A stretch of 64,000 nucleotides of DNA from Peronospora farinosa (GCA_947646735.1 CANTFK010000287.1:124001-188000), one strand, 5' to 3'; positions 13,310 to 25,002 are shown, numbered from the stretch's first letter. The notes: a model not told the origin generated them from the sequence alone. Made by a program: numbers and translations.

Positions 13310-14577
13310 CTAATACACGGCAACAATGTGCTTGCAGATTGGGCACTGACGATGATGCATGAGCCATTGGTCGATGCACTCACGGTGATAGAAGTGCAGA
13401 CACGGTAAAGCGCGCACTTCTTCTTCCGTTTGAAACTCATCACAGCACACTGCACAAACCGTGTTACTTACCTCGCGATCGTTTTCCGTTTGGTTTATGC
13501 CATCGAGATGCTCACGGAGCTGGTATTTGAACGTTGGAAGTGTGATAATCTGCGGGTACGGGAGACCATCCCAGCTGTCGGCCTACATTGTTTCACCATC
13601 AACAAAGAATATTGTAAGAAGCAGCACACGAACAATGCTCAACTAAGTAAAAAAGCATAACAACGGACATCGACTTGCTGCGAGCGAAGTTCGTTAATGC
13701 GACGGAGCAGCGAAAGAAAGCGCAGTTTACTCTGACCCTCGGTCGCATTGTTTCCAGTCTCACACGCAGATGCCACCGACGAAGATGAAGTAGATCCCAG
13801 TATATTAAGATGACGGCGAATGAGCGAGAAGAACTTGCTCTTACTTTCCGCCGTTTCACCATCTGCCACCGAGTCGTCAGACGTCGACCTGCCGGATGCA
13901 GGAAAAGATCCAAGCAGTTGGGTAAGTGCTGTGTTCGTCACACTGCAGAGTCATCACCACCACAAAGATATCAGTCTGTGTATACTTATCACTGACAACA
14001 CCAGACAAAACCAACTCAACGTACTGCAACGGGTTGGAAGCGTTCACTTCTATAGTGGACTCACTTGACGCCCTACGGAGCGAATGAATAAATGCCAAGT
14101 CCAGTTCACCATTAACAGGCGGCACGTTATGTAAATTGTTCGTGGCCGCCTCGTCAACGTCAGCAGCAGCAATTGAAATGAGTCCAGAAGGTGACAGCTG
14201 TGTATTGACAGGCGACGAGCTCATATCCTCAACCCTCAGCCCCTCCAGTGGCATACCATCAGATCCCAGCAAAAGTGCCAATTGAGACGATAGTGTTGGG
14301 CTTGAATCGTGACGACTGACGTGCTCGTCTCCGGCCAAAGCAACTGCTGTGAGCACGTTTTTCTTCTTCGTCTTACCGTCCTCTTTAGGATCATTATCTG
14401 ATGCATCAGCTTCTTCCATAGCACGTGCAATTTCCTGAGAACTGGTAGTGTCTTCTTCCCAATAACTGGACGCTTGCGGATCTACACGAGGCTATAGCAA
14501 GTCAAGAATCAATTAATCTAGAAGAGAAAAAAGTAAAAGCCAAGGAACTAGACACGTACGTGGAGAGTTTGAGGCAT
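13310..14577 (-). CDS. RING-H2 finger protein, probable E3 ubiquitin ligase (four exons)
   Basis: Inferred exons are 14560-14577, 13986-14491, 13675-13942 and 13310-13582, giving 354 residues. The last exon holds a complete RING-H2 finger: CAVC, then C-L-H, H-x2-C and CPIC (C-x2-C-x14-C-x-H-x2-H-x2-C-x10-C-x2-C), ending seven residues before the stop. The N-terminal 250 residues are Ser-rich and acidic with two Arg-rich helices (KFFSLIRRHLNIL and LRFLSLLRRINELRSQQ). RING-H2 proteins recruit an E2 and pass ubiquitin to substrates; the substrate here is unknown. Weak points are the six-codon first exon, the 43-nt intron at 13943-13985, and the donor at 13674, which could lie 6 nt away. The in-frame GTAAGT...GCAG stretch of 22 nt inside the last exon is too short to be an intron. 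Confidence 0.75.
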
Positions 14578-14788
14578 GCGCGACCCATAGAGCGATCGGA
14601 GGAACATTCGTCTTCTCTTACTTGTTCTTCTTCTGGTTATGATGGTTGTCAACCCATCTGTCACTTTCATCTTGGTTTTATTATATACAAAAAGTCTGCG
14701 AATGTTTATACGGTATGAGTCACAAATGTAGCCATGTGATGACAAGGACCAACAATGTTCAAGCTATAACGAGTCAAATTCCATCGGA

Positions 14789-16231
14789 TCATATCAATAC
14801 GTTGCTAACGACGTTAAAACGAGCATAATCGGTCGCTTCACCACTTTTAGCAGCTTTTAATGCTGCTGCGTCTTGTCTTCGTTTCGAGTCCATGCGGTTA
14901 TAGCCTTTGACCAATGTTTGAAAAGCTTTTACCCATTGCGAAGGACTTAGCAGCTCAGTGCGTCCGCCATCCTTGCTGCCACTTGGTGAGAATGAGAAAA
15001 GCAGGTCAAGATACTTTTGCAGATATTGATTCAGGCGCTGAAATCCCGTGTCGTCATCTGCGAGTGGTTGTAGCAGTGAATCGTCGATCAGGATGTCGTC
15101 AGCACTGACATCCGAGTCCAACGCGTCCAGAAAATTCGCGAGCTGTGCTTCTGGTCGTCCGTCAGCTGTAACTGTACGTCTAGAGACAACCACTACGCTG
15201 TGCGCAAGGTCCAAGTTAAATACCCGCCTTTCCTTGCTCAAATTAGCTGTACTTAGTGCGTCACGCATGCGCAACGAGCCGACGATATTGCTGCGCAATG
15301 ACCGAAACAGAGTTGTCAAGCGTGCCTCCAGTGCCTTGCAGTAGGATACCGTCGCTGAGCGCAAGGGCCCAGATCCTTGCGTCTTGATTGAACCATGCAA
15401 TATTTCATCTGGTGCTGGAACAACGTAAACCACTAACGGCACACAGTGACCGGGTGCGAATGCATTCTTTCCCCCACTCGAAAAAGATGAAGAGCCTTTC
15501 GAGTGGCCACTATCACGCTTTGAGTGCTTGGACGATGTCGGAACGACGTTCAGTAGCTGCGTCTTCTCCGCTGCCAATGCGCGGATATCTTTCAAGACAT
15601 TAGTGGTCATCCTCGCGTCTTCTTTTAGCACAAAGAGCATGTTGCAACTGGAATAAAGAAGCACTTGCATCTTAAGCTTCTCATGTTCAAAAGCGTCCAC
15701 TTCGTTGCGTGTCCGTTGTGTCTCCTTCAGCGTTTGGTCTTTAGCATCGTCGTCCATCGTCGTTTGTCGTTGACTAACTAATCTGTTCTTACTGCCGTTG
15801 TTTGGATTTGCAGCTTTAATTGTTGTAGTAAATGAATTGAAACAATAACGCTCGGGTCGAGCCACACCTAGCAGGTAAATGCATCTTGCCACGTCGTCAT
15901 AGTAGAGATGAACACTAGCAGGCAATGGGGTGTCTTTTACAGTAGTGGCAATTTGCATCTCTTCATCTCGAAAGACGCAGCGACCAATGACACGATTTGC
16001 AAAGGCAAAAGCCCGTGAAGAAGATGACGAGCTCATGCTGAGTAAACCCACGATAGCCACATTCTTGTTCTGTAGCAACTGCAATGCAGCAAGAGATCCA
16101 TTACGACCAGGCTCTGGAGGATACACCCGCATCGGTTCATTTTGACTGCGATCAAACGGAAGCGGTGGCGCATGATGCGATAAAGAGACTGAGGACGTCG
16201 ATTGCCGTCCACTATCTCGACTTCCAGCCAT
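14789..16231 (-). CDS. SMG8-like nonsense-mediated decay factor, short form
   Basis: A single frame of 480 residues starts at the ATG of MAGSRDSGRQ. The in-frame codons above it are a TA-microsatellite 5' leader. The N-terminal part resembles the SMG8/SMG9 family: VAIVGLLSMSSSSSSRAFAFANRVIGR, then HLYYDDVARCIYLLGV and LLYSSCNMLFVLKED. SMG8 with SMG9 binds and restrains the kinase SMG1, which phosphorylates UPF1 during nonsense-mediated mRNA decay. Animal SMG8 is about twice this length and has a conserved C-terminal region that is absent here. Only about 210 bp remain before the next gene. The odd tail (ARFNVVSNVLI) may mean a missed splice or a truncated gene. Confidence 0.6.
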   Translation of the reverse strand: MAGSRDSGRQSTSSVSLSHHAPPLPFDRSQNEPMRVYPPEPGRNGSLAALQLLQNKNVAIVGLLSMSSSSSSRAFAFANRVIGRCVFRDEEMQIATTVKDTPLPASVHLYYDDVARCIYLLGVARPERYCFNSFTTTIKAANPNNGSKNRLVSQRQTTMDDDAKDQTLKETQRTRNEVDAFEHEKLKMQVLLYSSCNMLFVLKEDARMTTNVLKDIRALAAEKTQLLNVVPTSSKHSKRDSGHSKGSSSFSSGGKNAFAPGHCVPLVVYVVPAPDEILHGSIKTQGSGPLRSATVSYCKALEARLTTLFRSLRSNIVGSLRMRDALSTANLSKERRVFNLDLAHSVVVVSRRTVTADGRPEAQLANFLDALDSDVSADDILIDDSLLQPLADDDTGFQRLNQYLQKYLDLLFSFSPSGSKDGGRTELLSPSQWVKAFQTLVKGYNRMDSKRRQDAAALKAAKSGEATDYARFNVVSNVLI

Positions 16232-18327
16232 GATCGCTCGTCTGTCAAGAGAATATATATATATATGTACATTTACAATTGTTCTAATTTGGTAACATGG
16301 ATACATTACGGGCCTTTTCTGTTTACGTATGCCAAGTACCTGCTACTTCAGATGAATAGCGTATTGCTTCTATAAGTCGCATTAAGTCTTTGTTTGCGTA
16401 AATTAAAAAAGCGGCCTCTCTATTGTCTTTTAAGCCTTCCTTGTCATCATAGTCATTGTTTTAAACAGCTTCTTCTTGCTGTTGTTGTGATAATAACGTC
16501 GGTGATTTACATGCGTCACGCCGCCGCGTCTAGGACAAGAAAACATTACGTTTGACAATGTACAAACACATTTGTAGCGCTTAGATAAATGCTCGTCCTC
16601 GATGTGCTGGTACTGCGTCGTCTTCGCATCCAAATTGAAGATATAAGTTTTGAGCACTATGTTGCAATCGATGGAGTGAATGTCACGTTGTAGTTGAGTT
16701 ATCACCGATTAAGATGTCACGGAAATGGTATTCGCTATTCAAGCAGTACCGCAAGTCGTTTGCAATGCTTAATAGACCTCGACGTGTCGTACTAGCGCGG
16801 ACCCCACTGCGCGAACTAGCTACAGTAATCTGTGGGCAACTTTTTGGAATCATGGACACCAACAGGGCCAACACCATATGCTCAACCTGCCAAAAGTCCA
16901 TCATTGTATCATCTCTTGTCGACGTTAGGCAATATACATACCTCAAGCAATTTCTCATCGCGGAACTGGTGACCTGCGTGCTTGGTGAGGTCATTGTAGC
17001 TCGGAGTGGAACATCTTTGAGCTTTAGCAGTTCAATGCAGGCTCAAAAGTGACACCAGCAATTTGTACGTCAATGCCAGGTATGTTTGTTACTGTAAGTC
17101 TTAGCAGAACTCGTATCCAGAAGTCGTACGTTCCAAGTCTCTGCGTTGTTTGTACGTGTTTTTGATAAGGATGCTTGCAACACGAATGCTGCGTGCATTG
17201 GAATTAATCGCAGTGGGTATTCATAATCCACATCTTGGTGAAACAGTCGTGCACAAAACAACAAGCCACCACATATGTCCACTTCTCTGCTTTGCTTCGA
17301 CACGGCAGAAGCGAGGCCTTGCCTGCTTCATCTTAAGCCAAGCTGTTTGAGCACACCATGAACGCCACGAAGGCTGACGTGCTACACGTACTTGCGTGCT
17401 GTTTTTTTACACTGACGAAATCTAGTCGCTGCAAATGGCAAGCTGCCTGATTACACTTTTGTCGAGCAGAGCTACACTTGAACGTCTACCAAAGAAACAA
17501 CAGATCATTTACTTCTTCACAAGCTCTCATTAATACCGAAAGCTTTGTCACAGGTGTGCTTACAAGTGTAAATGTAACCATCTCACCACACGACACACTC
17601 CAAATGCTTGTGGTCATGACGGCAAGTGCATTGGCAAAAAAGAACAGCTCTTCGTGGAAGCGAAACGCCGTTTGTTTACACTGTAGAAGGCTCCAAAGCA
17701 ACAAATTTAGGACGACGCCACGCGAACGCGTTCGTATGTATTGCGACTTGAGTATCATATGACTGAGTCGCTGTTATTTCACCGTACGTCCATCCAGACA
17801 GATATGTGGGACTTGCGTTAAAATATTAAACCCCTCGAAAGCCGGTACAGCCCAAAGCAGACACCGAGATTTGGGCGTACCCTTCAGCGGCTGATTCCTT
17901 GGGCCGTAAAACCTGATACCTGTGCTGAATTGGAACGCGTCCCACGTCCCAGTTTGCAGTGCACGATGTTCGCTAGTCTATTGAGCGAGGCGCTCTGCGA
18001 AGGGGATTTACCATCGTCCTACCTTGTAGCACGCCATCGTGCTCTGTCAATGCTTGGTCGGCGTTCCGTTGGCTGCTTCGGTTGTCGCTCGCCTCGAGAC
18101 ATTCCAGAAATGAGCAAGCTTGATTTCTGCAAGCGTCATTGTCCCACAGTGGATCGCGAAAGCAGAGCGCGATGGAACTGGTCGGACTATGATCGATCTG
18201 GAGCCTGTCTGTTTCGGGTTTACCACCCACCAGCTTCAGCTGCTAATGGTTCAATTGAGACCCCACTTAGGATTTTGCCTTAGACAAAACAGTCCCATCC
18301 CGTGGGAGTTTATTTGGTCTGTTAGTG
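16232..18327. other. 2.1-kb gene-poor gap, possibly with decayed Cys-rich sequence
   Basis: A (TA)n microsatellite lies in the SMG8-like leader at about 16255-16267. Short frames occur on both strands (for example 16714-17052 plus) but none shows a known motif or a convincing splice. Around 17165-17215 and 17550-17640 two plus-strand frames give short EGF-like cysteine patterns (DACNTNAACIG, NACGHDGKCIG) interrupted by stops. They may be relics of a gene or chance. Confidence 0.35.
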
Positions 18328-19011
18328 ATGTTGAACGCCATCTCACTGTCGGAGGAAGAGCTAGGAATGCTGTTCGGCCCAGCCTTACATGGGGCCGTCA
18401 GCACTTCTACGCCCACACTTCGTAACAGAAAAGCCCTTCGCCAAGCGCCTGTTAAACGTATGGCCAACAAGACGACGCGGGCCGCAAAGGCCAAGCCAAA
18501 CACGACGCATCGTGGAGTCATCCCCGCTCGCTGCGGCTACCGAACGGGAAAGTGTCAGAACCTGCAGGCCTTTAAACGCAACGGAAAGTTGCATAAGCTG
18601 TGTGAGTTTCATCGCGAACGAGCCAACCTAAACCAGAAAAAGCTGGATCGCAAGAAGCGGATGCAGCGCTCGAAGCACTCGCCGTCCCGTTCTTCTTGCA
18701 AGTCCGTAACATCCAAGGACAAGGACAAACCAATCAAGAACATTGCGAAACGGTCGCCGCGCACCGTCGAAGCGGCGGTGACCAGCAGCGTGTTCAAGAC
18801 CGAGTCCAAGATGGAACTCGACGACTTCGATATGGAGCTCGTTTTGCCTACCAATCTCCATGAAGCTCCGCTGGCGCTCGGCTGCGAAGAGCTCGCTATC
18901 TTTTGCAGCCTCATGACCTTCGACGTCAATCATCGAGCGCCAATTAGTCGAGACTCAACACCAGTTCACACTCCATCAAACCATTACTATACGTCGTGTA
19001 GTACCGTGTGA
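18328..19011 (+). CDS. basic protein with conserved Cys/His motif, function unknown
   Basis: A single exon of 227 residues starts at the ATG at 18328; the frame extends one GTG codon upstream. Residues about 65-115 hold CGYRTGKCQNLQAFKRNGKLHKLCEFHRER in two overlapping parts (C-x6-C, then H-x2-C-x2-H), followed by ANLNQKKLDRKKRMQR. The rest is Lys/Arg-rich up to about 150, then acidic and Ser/Thr-rich. A small zinc-binding module next to a nuclear-localisation-like stretch suggests a nuclear DNA- or RNA-associated role, but I know of no assigned function. Confidence 0.65.
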   Translation: MLNAISLSEEELGMLFGPALHGAVSTSTPTLRNRKALRQAPVKRMANKTTRAAKAKPNTTHRGVIPARCGYRTGKCQNLQAFKRNGKLHKLCEFHRERANLNQKKLDRKKRMQRSKHSPSRSSCKSVTSKDKDKPIKNIAKRSPRTVEAAVTSSVFKTESKMELDDFDMELVLPTNLHEAPLALGCEELAIFCSLMTFDVNHRAPISRDSTPVHTPSNHYYTSCSTV

Positions 19012-19285
19012 GGCCATTAAGATTATTAGAACACTACCACTAAGTTAGCTCGAAAAATATATAAAACGTAGCGTCATACAGTCAAGGGCTCCAAGTTAAG
19101 TGATGAGATGATGTGATATACACGTCAAGTCTTGAAACCTGTCAAAGTCTCGCATAAATACGACTATTATGCAGACCAGAGCCTAATCTTTAGCTCGCTC
19201 TTGTTATTTTATTCAAATCGCTGTGTTTTATCTAACCTCATCTTCACTTTTTCTTTGGCTCAAAACCACTCTAACCGTCGTCAGA

Positions 19286-20226
19286 ATGGCAGTTCCTGTG
19301 TTCTCGTGGATAAATTTGGCGCTCTACGTGCTCCAGCTCTTTGTTAACAAACTATCGTCACGTCACATTGGACCCGTGTCGCGGCACCACGAGACCCTCA
19401 TCACGCCAGCGCCCTATGCCTTCAGCATTTGGGGTTTGATCTACATGTTTTTGACCGCAACTGTCGTCGTGGATTGCTTTTGGCCTTCTGTTTCCTTCTA
19501 CTCGAATCCTACAAACGCCAACGTCTTACGCTCACTTTTTGCCGTGTCGTGTATCATGAACATGGCGTGGATCGTCTTCTTCAGTAATGAGTACGTGAAC
19601 GTGGCTACGCTAACGATCGTAGTGCTATGGCTCTCGCTCTTTGTTCTTTACGCACACATCGTGATGGAGCGTCGCGATACCAGCTTCGACTTGAAACGCT
19701 ACGTGCTTAGTGAGCTGGGCATTATCATGTATTTTGCTTGGACTTGTGCCGCCACACTCATCAGCTTTGCCGTTACGGCGCAGTACGTCATCGATGACTA
19801 CCTGTCGTTCACGTCGTACGTGGTGCTGCTGTCAGTACTGGCGGTGTTCTCGCTGTCCGCAGTCATCTACGAGAATGACGTGGCCTTTGGTCTGGTGGCT
19901 ATCTGGGCGTTAATCGGCCTTGCAGCCAAGAGCACGACGCTAGAGCAGCGCGTCGAGATCATTGCGATGAACATTCGTGCATGCGCTACACAGAGCGCTG
20001 CCGTCATTGCGGCTTTCATCGTCATCTCGATCGCGCACATGCTACTGGCTTCGAAGACGTGAGTGGTGTAGATGCATTTGGCTATATTTTGACGGTGATT
20101 GCTAACTTTATGAGTGTCTTTCTCTGCTTTTTCTTCTACAGGAATTTTCAGCCCTTGCAATCAGGTGCCCCACTCTACAGTGACAAGACGATGCAGCACT
20201 TGGACTATGGCACTACCAAGGTCTAA
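19286..20226 (+). CDS. multi-span membrane protein, TspO/MBR-like, paralogue 1 of 4
   Basis: Exons are 19286-20058 and 20142-20226, giving 285 residues. It has about seven hydrophobic segments. Diagnostic motifs are LITPAPYAFSIWGLIY (about residue 43), a Leu/Trp helix around CIMNMAWIVFF, and MYFAWTCAATL, which recall bacterial 'tryptophan-rich sensory' TspO/MBR-like proteins (ITPAG-AFSIWG-IY ... YLGW). That assignment is my pattern match and is moderate. The hydrophilic tail lies on a separate small exon and ends LDYGTTKV. The ATG of MAVPVF is chosen over the upstream frame because all paralogues start just before the first span. Confidence 0.8.
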
Positions 20227-20417
20227 ATTTTCTGCTTTATAGCTACGTACAAATGGACGTAGGCAGATATCGTGTTAAGGAAGCAGGCTATGGCCGGTAA
20301 TATTTGTAACGTGCTCACCCTCTCATATCGGATACTGCAACAATGCTCAAAGCAGCTATAACTCGAAGCAGATATGGCTTCAGTGTAAGAAAAGAAGTGA
20401 CGGTGATAGGTACAAAT

Positions 20418-21410
20418 ATGGCTACACTCAAATCCCGCGAGACTGCGAGGCTTCCATGGGTAAATGCTGCGTCCTTTGGAGTGCAAACACTGTTGACTTG
20501 CATCGGGCTGGCGGTAGGGGATGCAAACGACGTGCGTGTGCAGAACGACACGCTCTTGACCCCCGCAGCATTTGCTTTCTCTATCTGGAATGGCATCTAC
20601 CTGCTTTGCATGATTTTACTTATTACCGACGTATCGTACACTGGATTGACACTCTACGACTCGGCCGCAAAGCCCAACACGCTGCGGCTATGCTTCGCCG
20701 CCTCTTGTGTAGCCAACGGGTCGTGGTGCATCGCACTCGCTAGTGGGAACGTGCCGGTTGCCAGTGTGTTGGTGTCACTATTGTGGCTGACGCTACTACC
20801 GCTTTATATCTTTGCCAGCTATGAACGCAATGTCCAGACGGTGTTATGGCACGAGTATCTGTGCAGTGAATTGTGTGTGCGGCTGTACTTTGCTTGGATC
20901 ACAGTGGAAGTAGTGGTAAGCTGGACTATGACGTTGCAGATCAAGGACAATGATGGTGTGCTTCAATTGTCGGCGTATCTTACACTCCTAGCTGTACTGG
21001 TGGTAGTAGCGTTGGCAGGACTTTTCCATGGTCGGGACCCTATCATGGCTCTCGTGGTGGCATGGGCACTCATCAGTATCACCTCAAAGGACGTCGCCAA
21101 ACTCGACATTACAGTCTTCCACGAGTTTGAAAAGGTGCAAGCTGCAGCAACCCTTGGCGCTGGGATATTAGTGGCTGAAGTTCTTGTATCCTGTAGCTAC
21201 TGGACGATTAAATTGATCTGGTAAGGTGCAAACTGCTCTCCTCAACTAAACATAATGCTTGATCTCTAACCTGTCCTCTTGATGACTTGTGACACGCAAT
21301 TCAGCAAACTCAAGCCACTATCCCCCCGCCCAAGACGACTATCAAGACTTTCTCAAGCCTCTTCCAAGGACAAGGAATACGGCTCCTTCCGAGTCATGAC
21401 AGCTGCATAA
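20418..21410 (+). CDS. multi-span membrane protein, TspO/MBR-like, paralogue 2 of 4
   Basis: Exons are 20418-21220 and 21305-21410, giving 302 residues. It carries the family signature LLTPAAFAFSIWNGIY, then CVANGSWCIAL and RLYFAWITVEVV, with seven predicted spans. The tail exon is Arg/Ser-rich (PLSPRPRRLSRLSQASSK) and ends in a YGS-containing segment, so it may be a phosphorylation target. The gene lies about 190 bp after paralogue 1 on the same strand, which fits tandem duplication. An upstream in-frame ATG at 20343 would add 25 residues. The C-terminal tails diverge much more than the membrane core. Confidence 0.8.
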
Positions 21411-21565
21411 ATCGCTACTGCTACAACCTCACCCGCTTCTGTTTGACTCAGAAATCCATTTTCTACCAATATCAGCGCACCAAGTCGAATATCTCGCCAA
21501 TCACAGTCGGTTTTCACTTTTAAGTGACCTGCTCGTACTTCTCAACCAAGCAAGTGCTCTCAATT

Positions 21566-22609
21566 ATGGGTCCACCGTCACTCGGGCAGCATCTGCCGAG
21601 CTTCAACGTCGTACTCTTCACTTTCCAAGTTGTAGTCGCCATTGGTGTCTTTTTGTTTGCTCCTGAAGGATCTTGGGAACCTTCACACGCTTCTTACACC
21701 GACTCTAGCGGATCTCTAGTTCTTCCACCTTCCACGATCCCCACAGCGTCTACTTCGATGCCAAACAATCCATTGTCTCCTCCAGTCTACGTGTTCTATA
21801 TTTGGGTACCCATCTACGTCTTCTCGGGCATTACCGTCATCACGGACCGTTTCTATCCGACCTACAGCTTTTACTTGACGTCAGATGACCCGAGCTTTCT
21901 TCGTCAATGGTTTCAACTCTCTTGCTTGGCTAATATGTCCTGGGTGGCATTGGACAAGTGGTTGAGCTGGGTACACATGGCTACATTTTCTCTTGGAGTC
22001 CTCTGGTGTACTATTCTACCTCTCTACCTCTTCGTAGTGCGTCACCCGACACCGAGATATTCACAAGCTTGGGTCTATTACTTTTGCAGTGAATTCTCCG
22101 TGCGACTTTATTTCGGATGGCTCAGTGCTGGCTTTATATTTGGACTCGCAGATGTGATGCAGTATCTGCACGCAGCTTATTTCGGATTCAATGTCTACGC
22201 TGTTTTGTTGGGGACCCTGCTAGTGCTGGCGTTTGGTACTTATGTCCATGGGAGGGACCCGGTGGTGGGTCTAGTTATCACATGGGCTCTGATCGGCTTT
22301 ATCTTTAAGCACTCGACATTCCCAGACGATACACAGGAGGTTTTTGAGAAGCTGCAGGCTGTTGCCATTGTCGTCACGCCTGTATTTCCGATTCTTATGC
22401 TTATCGACAGCGTTCAATATGTCTATGTCGTCCATTGGAAAGCGTGAGTTGGTTTGGAATTGCAAGTATCGATGATTGATGCTGCTGTACTAATTCAGAG
22501 TATTTTTTGTTCATGGCTTTGCTGTAGAAGTACAAGAGTACCGAGTAGTAGCAACGAATACTTCAAACCATTTGAGTTTGAGACCACAGCCGAGTATGGG
22601 ACAGTGTGA
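21566..22609 (+). CDS. multi-span membrane protein, TspO/MBR-like, paralogue 3 of 4
   Basis: Exons are 21566-22443 and 22528-22609, giving 319 residues. The signature is weaker (PLSPPVYVFYIWVPIY, CLANMSWVAL, RLYFGWLSAGF), and a Ser/Pro/Thr-rich insertion of about 40 residues sits after the first span, before the signature. It shares HGRDP and a WALI segment with paralogue 2, suggesting these two are closest. The tail exon ends TAEYGTV, like the YGT endings of the others. The intron is in the same place in the protein as in its neighbours. Confidence 0.8.
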
Positions 22610-23842
22610 GCTAAGCCAACCATAGTTGGAGTGTACATTTGTTTAGACATAGACCCAGCTGATCTACTCGTGCTCTTTTGTTTTTCACCGGATGGGGAAG
22701 ATCGCAACTTTTGGCACAATCTGTTGACTCTGTCTAGTTACATGCATCACAACGACGCTGTTCGTATCGAAACATAATGGTACATCACCTCGTGGCTTCC
22801 AATTGTAACCACTTCGCGTAAAAGTTTGCAATATTGGACAAGAAAGACTTCATTTCGATAAGGTTCGTGTGGGAAGAAATTCGGTCGTGCTCATCGCTAC
22901 TGCGGAGCTTCGTGGTGCCGTTTTAACGCGGTGCGTCTCGGCGTACATTTGAAACCCTGGCTAATGCTAACGGCTTCACTATCTCACGGAATTTGCCAGT
23001 TTGCTGACACTGCGAAACTACGTATCTAAAGCCTACCTTCTCATCGTGATTCTCTCCGTCACATGCTAAATCCCAGCACATTGTTTCCTGCCATCCCAAA
23101 GGCAGATCATATCAAGCTGCAACATGGATGTACAGTCGTCTTCAACATCATAGTCGTGATAATCTCTCTGAGCTGAATCTCGCACTTGCGGTGGACACAG
23201 CGCCATGAATTGGATAAAATACGCTTTTACCTTCATCAGCCATTAGCATCTATGCTGATTTTGGTGATTAACATCTGCAATTCTTCCTCGTCGAATGTGT
23301 CGGTTTCAATGTGTAGACGTTCCTCTGATGAATTTCCTCTTCACGGTGGCTGTCAATGTATCGTTCAAAAGCCGCCACGACGCTGTCTGCGCTTGAAGGA
23401 ATACTCACTTGGTTTTCGCCATGTAGACATTCTGGTTCCAGGTTGGGTTTATAGCAGGAATGCTCATATGAAGGCGACAAGAAGGAGACATTACAAAAGC
23501 TGCAAACGTCAGCTACCGTGGTAAGATCTGCGTTTTTGCTCTTGCTCATTCATTGTTCACGTTGAAGTTGATAACCTTTCTTGGCTACGTATTAGAGACG
23601 TAAGGAACACAGGAATCGCTGTGATGGGACGGTGTGAAGAGGATGCTGATAGTCTGAGAAGCGCCCAGGTAGTTGTTCGTTAATTTAACGGAGCGTCAGT
23701 ATGATCGGCTCTTGTCCCTGCTTGAACTCTCAACTGTCGCAAAAGAAGACATAACACCGTTAGACATCAGAGTTATAGTGGTCTAGCTATCTCACCACCA
23801 CTTTTCATTTGCTCACTTTGTAACAGAAACACAATTCTCACC
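22610..23842. other. 1.2-kb spacer between paralogues 3 and 4
   Basis: I saw no copy of the membrane-protein signature here, so a decayed fifth paralogue is not supported. A minus-strand frame at 23268-23549 (93 codons) has a C-x2-C and a mixed, protein-like composition, but no ATG-plus-splice model or known domain that I can defend. Confidence 0.4.
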
Positions 23843-24812
23843 ATGGAAGGTACCTGGTTTGCCATGATCAATGCTGCACTGTTTGTGATGCAAGCCGTCG
23901 TGAACATTGTGTATGCTAAGCGAATCGTGGCGGTCACACGTGGCTATGAAACGCTGATCACTCCCGCAAGTTACGCTTTGGCTATGTGGGTTCTTGTCTA
24001 CGCGCTGGAAGCGATGCTTGTCTTCGTTGACGTCTTCGCCCCGCGATACTCAATGTTTGCTGACGCCAATCAACCAGCCCAATTACGTTTGTGCTTCGGC
24101 TTGACGTGCATTCTCAACACGATCTGGGTGTTCTTGTTCGTATCAGGACACGTGTACGCCTCGACCGTTATTATCTACGCGTTGTGGCTGGTGTTGTTGG
24201 CGCTCTACATTTACGCCGTTAAAGATCGGAATGCACGCGAGACGGGGCCATTCGACTGGGTCCTTTACCTTTGCAACGAGGTTCCCATTTCGGCGTACTT
24301 TGCTTGGGTTACAACCGTCGCCTTCACTGAGCTCGCAATGTCCATGCAGCATTCGAATCAAGGTTTTTTGCGCCTCGCGACTTACGTTTCGTATCTTTGC
24401 GTTGTCATTGTGCTGGCATTGTTGACTTCACGTTACGCACAAGACTTGGTGGCGGGTCTTGTCATTATCTGGTACCTCATCTCAGTTTCGACCAAGCACG
24501 TGCATTTACCAGAATCAGTGCAATGCATGGATACCTCCGTTCGTGCATGCGCCGGAGAGGGTGCAGTGATTATTGCAGCTGTGCTGGCAATCAATCTTTG
24601 CCATTCATTTATGGAGGACAGGTAACCTTGTAATTTATGCTGATGATGATCTTGATTGCTGCTGTCTAATGAGCGTGCAACAATGTGTGGTTGTGCTTAT
24701 CTGCCATGTTCGTGAATACGCGTGAGTGGAGTGAAGCCGTCCTCCAGTCTCAGGTATGGGTTCGGGAATGGCTGTCGCCGCGGGTGCCACCTACGGCGCC
24801 ACCAACGCGTAA
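23843..24812 (+). CDS. multi-span membrane protein, TspO/MBR-like, paralogue 4 of 4
   Basis: Exons are 23843-24621 and 24737-24812, giving 284 residues. The ATG sits in a good context (CACCATGG). The signature is LITPASYALAMWVLVY, with CILNTIWVFLF and AYFAWVTTVAF. The second exon is inferred by comparing with the paralogues: an AAG acceptor at 24734-24736 gives a Gly/Ala-rich tail ending ATYGATNA, matching the position of YGTTKV in copy 1. A CAG acceptor at 24744-24746 is also possible but leads into a long frame unlike the other tails. The core is most like paralogue 1. Confidence 0.72.
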
Positions 24813-25002
24813 TAGTGCAATTCCTGCAATTCCTCGCGCTACCGCTCGTGTTTCGATCGCCGTGCACTCTGTTGCTGGGGTCCCAGTTCCGTAGCATTTT
24901 GTCAATGACTCCATCAAGCTTCAGAATAAATATATATATTCCAATTGGATCGTGTCTGCTGGTTGACGGCTACGTCGTGTCGTTACTTGCTCTTGACTTG
25001 CT

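Noticed and set aside
13430..13460. 22-nt GTAAGT...GCAG 'intron' inside the RING exon
   Set aside because: It is far too short for splicing, and reading through keeps the frame and places the CAVC motif correctly.
16714..17052. Plus-strand frame of 112 codons
   Set aside because: No motif, no homology that I recognise and no splice partner; the minus strand is equally open here.
17160..17640. EGF-like Cys patterns as a secreted-protein gene
   Set aside because: The two patterns lie in frames with stops and could not be joined by plausible introns. At best a relic.
23268..23549. Minus-strand 93-codon frame with C-x2-C
   Set aside because: Possible small gene, but no supporting motif, splice site or family; left unannotated.
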